Shown: in pieces, positions 26,831 through 34,639 of the stretch
How positions within the stretch are numbered: the stretch's first letter is position 1
How the letters are laid out: each line of letters opens with the position of its first letter
NCBI GenBank assembly: GCA_934277615.1
Contig: CAKQUV010000004.1
Coordinates: 1-64,000, forward strand
Origin: an uncultured Clostridia bacterium
Lineage (GTDB): Bacteria; Bacillota; Clostridia; Christensenellales; CAG-917
DNA: 64,000 nt
Reading direction: 5' to 3'
Position numbers and translations under genes: made by a program
Notes under the pieces: generated by a model
What the model was told of the DNA's origin: nothing
Databases searched by the model: none
The model's input: only the letters and a program-made list of their open reading frames with translations

Positions 26831-27185
26831 GTACTTATTCGGAGACGGAATCAAATCCACCGTCCGCGAACTTGTAGAGCGGACTTTTTAACGTTCACTC
26901 ATTCGTTGCCTACTTATACACGCACTTTGCCTTTTAGTAGACGTACCCTCGAGCCGCAAGGCGGCGAGCCAATCGAGCGTCGAGGTTGACGGTTGTACGC
27001 ACGACTGCGCCATCCTGTTGCGTAGCGGCGCACAAAGTGCGTGGCATAACGAGTGCACGATACTTATCTATCCGAAGACCGAGTGTTGCCCCCTGCGGAG
27101 CAGTTCCGTGGGTTCCCTCAAGTGTAACGCCGAGGGGGAACGGAATAGGGGAAACACATGAGGAAATGGGAAACTTTTATTTAGT
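26831..27185 (+). repeat. Intergenic structured repeat, copy R4 (divergent)
   Basis: Plus-orientation copy filling the gap between dnaE and pfkA. It has a 5' GTCCGC/GCGGAC stem shared only with R5, the GCCG-CAAGG-CGGC stem, and the TCCCCCT-type arm. In place of GCCAACGA/TCGTTGGC it has an unrelated stem TGCGCC/GGCGCA (27006-27011 with 27027-27032) at the same position, followed by the conserved GTGGCATAAC. The GCGATTG and GACACATTC stems are missing. Confidence 0.75.
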
Positions 27186-27212
27186 ATTATACCCCACACT
27201 CATTCGGCGCAA

Positions 27213-30200
27213 TTACTTCACTACATATTTTACTCTGCTTGCGCCTAATACATCTTGAAGTCTCGTCAACAAATCCTCGCACACGTCAACTTTTTGCGAG
27301 AATTGCATCAGCTTGTTGGTGCCGTTTTGGCGCACTTGCGCTTGGCAGGGGGTATCTCCCGGATGCATCGCAAGTATGTCGGCGACCATATCCTTTTCAA
27401 TGCCGTTTTGCAAGAGAACGTACAGTATTCCGCTCTTTTTCGCGCTTTGTGGAGCGTTGTTTTTGACTTCCGCCTTTTCGTTGTGCCAAAGTTCTGCTTT
27501 TTCTATACTGATTTTCGGCTCGCTTTCATCTCTGAGATCTATCTTGCCATAGACCTTGAGAGGCGCGTCCGCTCCAAGCAATTCGCCGTATTTCTCGTAT
27601 GCGCGCGGATACATGGAGAACGCAATGGAGCCCATTCTGTCCTCTACTCTGCCGACCGCGAATTTTTGCTGTTTGGAAGTGGCTTTTTTCTCGAAAGAGG
27701 ACACTATGCAGCCGAATTTGACGCTCTTATTTGCAAGGTTTTGATCAACCGCCATTTCAACGTTGCCGTCCTCGTCCGCTTGCTCGACGTAGAGTTGCGC
27801 CGTGTCGAAATCGAACTCGTGCTTGTCGTCGCGATAGTCGTCGAGCGGGTGTCCTGAAAGGTACATTCCCAGAACCTCTTTCTCGTATTTGAGGATTTCG
27901 GACTTAGGATATTCCGGCGTTTCCGTATATTTTATTTCCGTGTCCTCGATAAGTTCGTCAAACAGCGACATTTGCCCCGAAATCTTACTCTTTTTGTCTG
28001 CAAGCACGGTGTCCATAATGCGCTCGTAAGACGACATAAGCGTGGCGCGCGTCTTGCCGAAGCAGTCCATTGCGCCGCCTTTGATAAGGCTCTCTATCAT
28101 GCGCTTGTTGACTTGCCCGGCGCATCTGTCGAGGAAGTCGCGAATGTCCTTAAATTCGCCGTTTTGCGCTCTTTCAGTAAGCACGTATTCCATAGCCTGC
28201 TCGCCCACGTTCTTGATGCCCATAAGCCCGTATCGCACGTTGTCGCCCTCGATTGAGAAGTTTTTTTGCGAGCGGTTGATGTCGGGTGAAAGCGTCTTTA
28301 CGCCCGTGCGCTTGAGGTAGTTCATATAGTGTTTCACTTCGTCGGCGTTGGTTATGCGGTTGTTGACGACCGCCACGATGAAGTGAGTGGGATAATAGCA
28401 CTTGAGATACGCCGTCTGGTACGTGAGGAATGTGTATGCCGCTGCGTGCGATTTGTTGAAAGCGTAACTTGCGAACTTCAGAATCTGGTCGAAGAGGTGA
28501 TTTGCAATCTCCTCGCTTACGCCGTTTGCCACTGCGCCTGGAACATATTTTCCCGTCTTATCGCCGTCAAGTTTGCCGCCGTGCAGGAAGATGTCGCGCT
28601 GTTGCTCGAGTACGGACAATTTCTTCTTTGCGATAGCACGCCTCATGATGTCCGCGCCGCCGAAACTGAATCCTGCGATTTTTTGCGCGATTTGCATGAC
28701 CTGCTCCTGATACACTATGCAGCCATAGGTGTTTTCAAGTATCTCTTTAAGGAGCGGATGCGCGTATTGCACCTTGTCGGGATTGCGCTTGCCTTCCAAG
28801 AACAAGTCGATAAACTGCATCGGACCCGGGCGGTACATGGAAATACCTGCAACCACGTCCTCCAAGCAGTCCGGCTGGAGTTGCGCCATAAACTTTTTCA
28901 TGCCGCCGCTTTCAAGTTGGAACACTGCCTCGCAATCGCCCGAGGCTATGAGTTCATACACCTTGTGATCTTCGTAGCCGAGCTTATGGAAATCGAGCTC
29001 TATTCCCTTGTCCGCTTTGATGAGTTTTAGCGCCTCGTCTATGTCGGTGAGTGTTTTAAGCCCCAAAAAGTCCATTTTGAGAAGTCCTAGTTCCTCAACT
29101 ATGACTTTGTCGAATTGAGTGGTGATTACGTCGCCGTTTCTCGACAGCGCGCAATGCTCGACAATCGGGTCTGCGCAGATAACGACGCCTGCCGCGTGCA
29201 TCGAGGTCTGTCTAGGCATACCCTCGAGCTTCATTGCAACGTCGATGACCATCTTTGCGGACGGATTGTTGTCGTAAAGCTTTTTGAAGTCCTCGCTGTA
29301 AAAGTCGCTGCCGTCCGTCAAAACTTGCGGCAGGAGCGGTTTGCCCATTGCGGGGATTTCCTTAACCCAGTTTGCCGACTCGCCGTACGGCACGTCGAAA
29401 ACGCGCGCAACGTCCTTTACGACGGCCTTTGCGCTCATTGTGGAATACGCGATGATCTGCGATACGTTGTCTTTGCCGTACTTCTTTATGCAATAGTCGA
29501 TGATTTCGGGGCGGCGCACAAAACAGAAGTCCACGTCGAAGTCCGGCATGGATACGCGCTCTTCGCTCAAAAATCTTTCAAAGAGCAAGTTGTATTTGAG
29601 AGGATCGATGTCCGTTATGCCTATGCCGTATGCGACGATAGAGCCGCAGCCGCTGCCTCTGCCCGGTCCTACCGGAATACCCATTTGTTGCGCGGCATGC
29701 ACGTAGTCCCACACGATAAGGAAGTAGCCGTCAAAGCCGCACTTGTGGATAACGCCCAGTTCGTATTCCAAGCGATTTTGAATGGTGTCGTCGATATATC
29801 CGTATTTGCGCTTTACGCCCTCGTAAGCAAGGTCGCGAAGGTATTGAGCCTCATCTCTGTCGCCCATTTCCTCGTTGGTGTATTTAGGAATAATAGAGGC
29901 GTGTTTGGTGATGAAATAGTCGCCGTCTACCTTATCGGCAATCTCTCTTGTGGTTGCGATTGCCTCGGGGCACCAACTGAAAAGTTCCGCCATTTCGTCG
30001 CCCGTCTTGAGATAGAATTCGTCCGTCTCGAAACGAGCGTTGTTTATCTCGCTCTTTTTGCAGCCGAGCGTGATACACATCATGGTGTCTTGCATGTCGG
30101 CGTCCTCTTTTTCTATGTAGTGAACGTCGTTGGTTGCCACCACTTTTACGCCGATTTCACGCGCGATTTGGCAGAGCGGATTCATTACGATTCTATCCTC

Positions 30201-30788
30201 TGCAAGATGATGGTCTTGAAGTTCGATATAAAAATCGCCCGGAGCAAACATATCTCGCATCTCGATTGCAAGATTCTTTGCCGCCTCGTACTGACCGGCG
30301 AGAATAAGCCTAGGAATCTGCCCTGCAAGGCACGCGGAAAGGCAGATAAGCCCCTCGCTATGCTCTTTGAGGTGTTTGAGGTCTATACGCGGTTTCATAT
30401 AAAAACCGTCCACAAACGCCATTGACGAGAGTTTCATAAGGTTCTTGTAACCCGTCATATTCTTTGCAAGCAGAATGAGGTGATAGCGTTGTTTGAGAAC
30501 GTCCGCAGTCTTTGCGTACATGTCGTCCGCAACGTAAAATTCCTCACCGATAATGGGCTTTATTCCGTCCGCACGCAGCACGGATACAAACGTATGCACG
30601 CCGTACATATTGCCGTGATCGGTGATTGCAACCGCGTCCATACCTCTTGCCTTAAGCGCGTCGCAAAGAGGGTGCGTTTTTATAGTCTTTTTGGGATCGG
30701 ACGGATCGGGCGCGACTTGCAAAAGTCTGACTGCGCCGTCCAAAAGACTGTATTCGGTGTGTAGATGAAGATGTACGAAATCTGTCAT
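27213..30788 (-). CDS. dnaE: DNA polymerase III alpha subunit
   Basis: 1191 aa replicative polymerase. N-terminal PHP domain (HLHTEYSLLDGA near residue 7, ITDHGNM near 56), then palm and fingers with the catalytic aspartates in MPDFDVDF near 400, a fingers segment with FNKSHAAAYTFLTYQTAYLK near 795, helix-hairpin-helix region near 890 and a C-terminal OB-fold (VGRVEDRMGSIAFSMYP near 1068). It is the DnaE1-type length, so it may be a main polymerase or pair with a PolC elsewhere. AAAGGAT precedes the ATG. Flanked by R4 and R5. Confidence 0.97.
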   Translation of the reverse strand: MTDFVHLHLHTEYSLLDGAVRLLQVAPDPSDPKKTIKTHPLCDALKARGMDAVAITDHGNMYGVHTFVSVLRADGIKPIIGEEFYVADDMYAKTADVLKQRYHLILLAKNMTGYKNLMKLSSMAFVDGFYMKPRIDLKHLKEHSEGLICLSACLAGQIPRLILAGQYEAAKNLAIEMRDMFAPGDFYIELQDHHLAEDRIVMNPLCQIAREIGVKVVATNDVHYIEKEDADMQDTMMCITLGCKKSEINNARFETDEFYLKTGDEMAELFSWCPEAIATTREIADKVDGDYFITKHASIIPKYTNEEMGDRDEAQYLRDLAYEGVKRKYGYIDDTIQNRLEYELGVIHKCGFDGYFLIVWDYVHAAQQMGIPVGPGRGSGCGSIVAYGIGITDIDPLKYNLLFERFLSEERVSMPDFDVDFCFVRRPEIIDYCIKKYGKDNVSQIIAYSTMSAKAVVKDVARVFDVPYGESANWVKEIPAMGKPLLPQVLTDGSDFYSEDFKKLYDNNPSAKMVIDVAMKLEGMPRQTSMHAAGVVICADPIVEHCALSRNGDVITTQFDKVIVEELGLLKMDFLGLKTLTDIDEALKLIKADKGIELDFHKLGYEDHKVYELIASGDCEAVFQLESGGMKKFMAQLQPDCLEDVVAGISMYRPGPMQFIDLFLEGKRNPDKVQYAHPLLKEILENTYGCIVYQEQVMQIAQKIAGFSFGGADIMRRAIAKKKLSVLEQQRDIFLHGGKLDGDKTGKYVPGAVANGVSEEIANHLFDQILKFASYAFNKSHAAAYTFLTYQTAYLKCYYPTHFIVAVVNNRITNADEVKHYMNYLKRTGVKTLSPDINRSQKNFSIEGDNVRYGLMGIKNVGEQAMEYVLTERAQNGEFKDIRDFLDRCAGQVNKRMIESLIKGGAMDCFGKTRATLMSSYERIMDTVLADKKSKISGQMSLFDELIEDTEIKYTETPEYPKSEILKYEKEVLGMYLSGHPLDDYRDDKHEFDFDTAQLYVEQADEDGNVEMAVDQNLANKSVKFGCIVSSFEKKATSKQQKFAVGRVEDRMGSIAFSMYPRAYEKYGELLGADAPLKVYGKIDLRDESEPKISIEKAELWHNEKAEVKNNAPQSAKKSGILYVLLQNGIEKDMVADILAMHPGDTPCQAQVRQNGTNKLMQFSQKVDVCEDLLTRLQDVLGASRVKYVVK

Positions 30789-30811
30789 ATTTATCCTTTT
30801 GTTTGTTGTAT

Positions 30812-31262
30812 TCTTATGATAATTCGAAGACGGTTCGTAAACCGCCGTCCGCGAACTTGCAGAGCGGACTAATTAACGGACACCCATTCGATGCGTTCTT
30901 ATACACGGTATGTGCAACTTCGAAGACGGAACTTCGAGCCGCAAGGCGGCGAGCGTTTTTGCGCCGAACTTGACGATTAGTACAAGTGAGCCAACGAGTG
31001 TTGTTCTTTTCGTTGGCGAACGAGTGGCATAACAAGTGAACGATACTTGTCTATGTGAGTGCCAAATGTCTCCCCCGCGAGCGATGTTCACTTTTGTATA
31101 GAAGCCCCCTATACGAGTGGTCGGGCGCGACGCGTTAAGCGACACATTCGGTGAATGTGTTGTAGCCAAAGCGAACAAGGCGGATTGCGGTGCGCAAACG
31201 CCGAAGTGGACATGCCGGCGTGTCCGGAAAGAGGGGGCAATTCTTTTTAGAGGAGTTACGAC
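30812..31262 (+). repeat. Intergenic structured repeat, copy R5
   Basis: Plus-orientation copy between whiA and dnaE. Blocks: GTCCGC/GCGGAC stem shared with R4, GCCG-CAAGG-CGGC stem (30938-30950), GCCAACGA/TCGTTGGC (30990-30997 with 31010-31017), GACACATTC/GAATGTGTT (31141-31161) with one end pair as G-U when read on the plus strand, and the TTGCG/CGCAA stem. The 3' tail has GCCGGCGTGTCCGGA and GGAGTTACGAC, as in R2. The TCCCCCT arm and the GCGATTG stem are missing. Confidence 0.82.
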
Positions 31263-31268
31263 TATACT

Positions 31269-32228
31269 TTATTCCATTCCTGCCAATTCCACAATTTTTC
31301 TAAGTCTGTGGTTGAGGCAACTCTTGCTCACGCCGAGGATGTCGGCAAGTTCTTGCAGCGTCGCCTCGGGATGTTCCGCTCTTGCGTTCGCCGTGTCTTT
31401 GAGCGAGGGGGCAAGGCTGTCGAATTCATCCCTGTTTTTGAGTTCGCCTATGGCAAGCAGATGCTTGCTTGCGGCGGCAAAAGTTTTGTCGAGGTTTGCC
31501 GTTTCGCAAATTATGGCGCGATTGAGGCTGTTTGCCGTTTCTCTTTCGTCGATGATGGATTGAAGTTTCAGCACGCTGTCCACGAGGTCGAGTTTGGCAA
31601 GAATTTTGACGATTTCGTCCTTGTCCTTGACGTAGAGCAATTTGTGCTCACCTCTCTCGCTCATACGGGTGTTTATGCGAAGGTCGCTGAGAAGTTCCAT
31701 AACGTCGGCGGCAAAAAGGTCGTCTTCAAGCTGCAATTCGAAGTGATAGCCGTCTCTCTTTTCCTTTTGATTTGCGCCCGACGGCACGTACACGCTGCCG
31801 CAACCGAGAAACAAACCTTTGAAATAGGCAAGTTTGCACTTCTCCGTGCGAACAAGATCTTGCGGAACGCCCTCTATAAAGCTCATATATTCGTCCGCAT
31901 TGACTTCCATAAGCCCGAAGTCCTGCAAAGCCTGTTTTGTGAATCCGCTCGGCACTTGAAGAACGCACACTTGTGCGCCCTGTCTTACGCCGCTTTTTGC
32001 CTTGTCAAAGGATAGTTCGAAATCGGCAGGATAGATTTGTTTGAACAAATCCACAATCTTCAATCCCTCTTCGTAACTGTCCAGTTGCAGGCACAAATTG
32101 AGCCTTTTCTTAACTATTTCTATGCTTCCGCACGCCTTTGAAAGCGCGCTCAAAAACGCGGTTATCTCATCGCGCGATGTGGGCAATGCCCCAAGCAATT
32201 CGTTGTGTGCGTCGTCTTTGAAACTCAT
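31269..32228 (-). CDS. whiA: Sporulation/division regulator WhiA
   Basis: 319 aa DNA-binding protein. N-terminal LAGLIDADG-type fold (residues 1-210; YFKGLFLGCGSVYVPSGANQ near 128 is the degenerate core). C-terminal helix-turn-helix HPEATLQELADILGVSKSCL near 282. The start at 32228 has AAAGGAT upstream; an upstream in-frame ATG at 32270 overlaps the PHP gene and lacks a site. It sits just after the PHP-domain and MurB genes, a gene group conserved in Bacillota, though rapZ and yvcK are not between them here. Confidence 0.95.
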   Translation of the reverse strand: MSFKDDAHNELLGALPTSRDEITAFLSALSKACGSIEIVKKRLNLCLQLDSYEEGLKIVDLFKQIYPADFELSFDKAKSGVRQGAQVCVLQVPSGFTKQALQDFGLMEVNADEYMSFIEGVPQDLVRTEKCKLAYFKGLFLGCGSVYVPSGANQKEKRDGYHFELQLEDDLFAADVMELLSDLRINTRMSERGEHKLLYVKDKDEIVKILAKLDLVDSVLKLQSIIDERETANSLNRAIICETANLDKTFAAASKHLLAIGELKNRDEFDSLAPSLKDTANARAEHPEATLQELADILGVSKSCLNHRLRKIVELAGME

Positions 32229-32232
32229 ATCT

Positions 32233-32997
32233 TTATCCTTTCCATTCTCTCTTGTCTTTGAAGACGGCAACCTTCCCGTCTATTCCGAAAACTCTCTCTT
32301 GCGGTATGTCGTGCGCCTTGATAAATGCGGCGGTTTTGTCAAATCTTCCTATCTTTCCCGTATCGTGCGCGTCGCTGCCGACGATGAAGTTTACGCCGCT
32401 GTCTTTGAGCGTATCCGCCCACTCTTCAAGCACGTCAAGGTGCTTTTCGTTGAGCTCGATATACACACCCTTCTCTCTTGCCTTGTCGCAAACTTTCTTG
32501 ACGTCCACAAGCGCGCGGTGGTTGAGGTGCGCGATTGTATCTATTGGAAATTTGTCCATAACCGCAAGATACGCCTCAGTGTTGAGTTCGATAAGTTTTT
32601 GTCTTGTCTTCTTTGAGCAAAAACCGTTCTCGAACAGCCAACGTCTTGCATATCCGTTACGCTTTTCGCCGCAAAAGCCGATATAGCGATGAAAGCCCAC
32701 AATCAGCACGTCCGCGTCTTTTATCACGTCGCTCGGAACATCGATATCACCGCTTGTGTTTACCAAATTTGCCTCAACGCCGTGCAGCACTTTGACTTTG
32801 CAATCGAGAGAGGCTATTTGCGCATTTTGTTTTTGCCACTTGCGCTTTGTCAGATGAAATATCGTGCTGGAAAAACTATGGTCGGTTATGGCGATTTGCT
32901 CAAGTCCTATCTCGTCCGCTTTTTTTGCATGCGAAAGAATGGAGCATCGCCCGTCGCTTGCAAAAGTATGAAGATGATAGTCGCAACAAAATCTCAT
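32233..32997 (-). CDS. PHP-domain phosphohydrolase
   Basis: 254 aa TIM-barrel-like metal-dependent phosphoesterase. Metal ligands: DYHLHTFASDG near residue 6, ITDHSFSS near 38, GVEANL near 74, and GSDAHDTGKIGRF near 217. The family hydrolyses phosphoesters such as histidinol phosphate; the substrate is not determinable here. Its stop is 4 bp before the whiA start, so the two are cotranscribed. Confidence 0.9.
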   Translation of the reverse strand: MRFCCDYHLHTFASDGRCSILSHAKKADEIGLEQIAITDHSFSSTIFHLTKRKWQKQNAQIASLDCKVKVLHGVEANLVNTSGDIDVPSDVIKDADVLIVGFHRYIGFCGEKRNGYARRWLFENGFCSKKTRQKLIELNTEAYLAVMDKFPIDTIAHLNHRALVDVKKVCDKAREKGVYIELNEKHLDVLEEWADTLKDSGVNFIVGSDAHDTGKIGRFDKTAAFIKAHDIPQERVFGIDGKVAVFKDKREWKG

Positions 32998-33129
32998 ATA
33001 CGCTCACATACGCATAGGCGCGCACACCCACGCTATACTGAATCATTGTATATTAAAATATAAAATTTTTCAACACATACTCGCTAATTTCCTCACTAAA
33101 TTTGAAAACGTATAAAAATTTACAAAAAT

Positions 33130-34017
33130 TCATTTTATCAGCACAAACTCTTCCTCAAGCAAAACGCCCGTATTTTCATACACACGCTTTTTGCAAATGG
33201 AGGTGAGATAGAGATAATCGTCCGCACGTGCGCCGCCCTCGTTGACAATGAAATTGGCGTGCTTTTCGCTTATCCTTGCGCCCCCTCTTTTTTCGCCTTT
33301 GAGAGCGCATTGTTCTATAAGTTTTCCGCTTGCGATTTCACCGTTTTTAAACACGCTGCCCAAAGACGGTAAACTCGGCTGTTTCTTGCGCCTGAACGAA
33401 AGATATCTCTTTGCATCGTTCATAGACTTTTCAACCGATTTTTCATCGAGCTTCAACACTGCGTCCAGCACTATTCCGCTCGCTCCGCGTCTATATTCAA
33501 ATTGCAATTCTTCGGCGAAAATCTCTTGCATCTCAATTTTGCCGCAATTTGCACAATCAAGGTTTAATATATGTATTTTGTATACATAATCGCCTATTTG
33601 CGCACCAAATGCTCCTGCGTTCATCTTTACCGCGCCGCCGACAGAGCAAGGCACGCCGCTCAAAAATTCAAGCCCTCCGAGCCCGTGTTTTCGTCCTTTG
33701 CTTATCACGTCGTTCATAGGCGCGCCACATTCGCAAAAGGCAAACTCGCCGTCTGTTTTCACACTATTAAGAGCCTTTGTGCTTATCAAAATGCTCTCGC
33801 AAATCCCGTCGGAAATAAGCGTATTCGAGCCTTTTCCGAGCATAAAAAAGCGCATGTTTTCATCGCTTAAAACACGCACGATTTCAATCAATTTTTCAAC
33901 GCTTTCAGGTATAAAAACGTATGCTTTTCCACCGCCCTTAAACGTCGATATTTGCCTTGCGTCTGCAAGATAACATTTGCAATCGGTTTGTATCGCTATG
34001 TAATTTTTTAAGTCCAC
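33130..34017 (-). CDS. murB: UDP-N-acetylenolpyruvoylglucosamine reductase
   Basis: 295 aa FAD enzyme of peptidoglycan precursor synthesis, reducing UDP-GlcNAc-enolpyruvate to UDP-MurNAc. FAD-binding part with FMLGKGSNTLISDG near residue 58 and GVPCSVGGAVKMNAGAFG near 121. Catalytic SLGSVFKNGE near 220 (Ser, type IIa pattern), and the final Glu region HANFIVNEGGARADDY near 255. Complete. The start at 34017 lies 18 bp from R6. It is read together with the PHP and whiA genes. Confidence 0.95.
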   Translation of the reverse strand: MDLKNYIAIQTDCKCYLADARQISTFKGGGKAYVFIPESVEKLIEIVRVLSDENMRFFMLGKGSNTLISDGICESILISTKALNSVKTDGEFAFCECGAPMNDVISKGRKHGLGGLEFLSGVPCSVGGAVKMNAGAFGAQIGDYVYKIHILNLDCANCGKIEMQEIFAEELQFEYRRGASGIVLDAVLKLDEKSVEKSMNDAKRYLSFRRKKQPSLPSLGSVFKNGEIASGKLIEQCALKGEKRGGARISEKHANFIVNEGGARADDYLYLTSICKKRVYENTGVLLEEEFVLIK

Positions 34018-34034
34018 ACTCTATTATATGTAAC

Positions 34035-34578
34035 ACTTATTAACGGAATGTGCCTATTCGGAGTTGGAGGCGCAAGGCGCCGACCGCACCGAGCGCCAAG
34101 CTTGCGTCGCACACAAGGCTCTTAGCCGCGATTGCCAAAAATGCCAATTGCTTGCTTTTTGCCTTGGTGCTCCTTTTTCCCTTCACACAAAAGACTGTGC
34201 TTTCATCTTATAATGCGTACGACAATTCGCTTGTCTTTTGTGTGTGGGAGCCTTGTGGGTGTAGTACAAGTGAGCCAATGAGTGTTGTTCTTTCATTGGC
34301 GAACGAGTGGCATAACGAGTGAACGATACTTCTCTATGCGCGTGCCGTAAGGAGCGAAGCGACGGAATAGCGATTGTTACGAAGTCAATCGCGTCGCGTG
34401 TCCCCCTGCGGAGCAGTTCCGTGGGTTCCCTCAAGCATTGCGCAGAGGGGGAACGGAATATGGGCGCGACGCGTTAAGCGACACATTCGGTGAATGTGTC
34501 GTAGCCAAAGCGAACGAGGCGGATTGCGGTGCGCAAACGCCGAAGTCCAAACACCTGAGGAAGGGGGAAAGTTGCATT
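34035..34578 (+). repeat. Intergenic structured repeat, copy R6 (reference copy)
   Basis: Plus-orientation, near-complete copy with boundaries ACTTATTAACGG (34035) and GGAAAGTTGCATTT (to 34578). Blocks in order: GGCG-CAAGG-CGCC (34069-34081), nested hairpin around TTCACACAAAAGAC, GCCAATGA/TCATTGGC (34274-34281 with 34293-34300), GCGATTG/CAATCGC (near 34370-34392), TCCCCCT/AGGGGGA arm with inner CGGA/TCCG, GACACATTC/GAATGTGTC (34480-34500), TTGCG/CGCAA. No gene is hidden in it. Short open frames in it are shared with other copies and are artefacts. Confidence 0.88.
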
Positions 34579-34590
34579 TAGAGATATATA

Positions 34591-34635
34591 ACAAACTGCC
34601 TCAACGATAATTTGCTTATCGTTGAGGCAGTTTGT
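34591..34635 (-). terminator. Terminator of uvrC
   Basis: A perfect 20-bp stem (34591-34610 with 34616-34635) around TTTGC, directly after the uvrC stop at 34640. The T-rich tail on the minus strand is modest (TTTGTTATAT). Confidence 0.8.
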
Positions 34636-34639
34636 TGTT

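Noticed and set aside
29115..30425. Plus-strand open frame of 436 codons inside dnaE
   Set aside because: Fully antisense to a well-supported polymerase gene with clear motifs.
27213..30788. Replication origin near dnaE
   Set aside because: No dnaA or dnaN and no cluster of DnaA boxes; the AT-rich parts belong to repeats.
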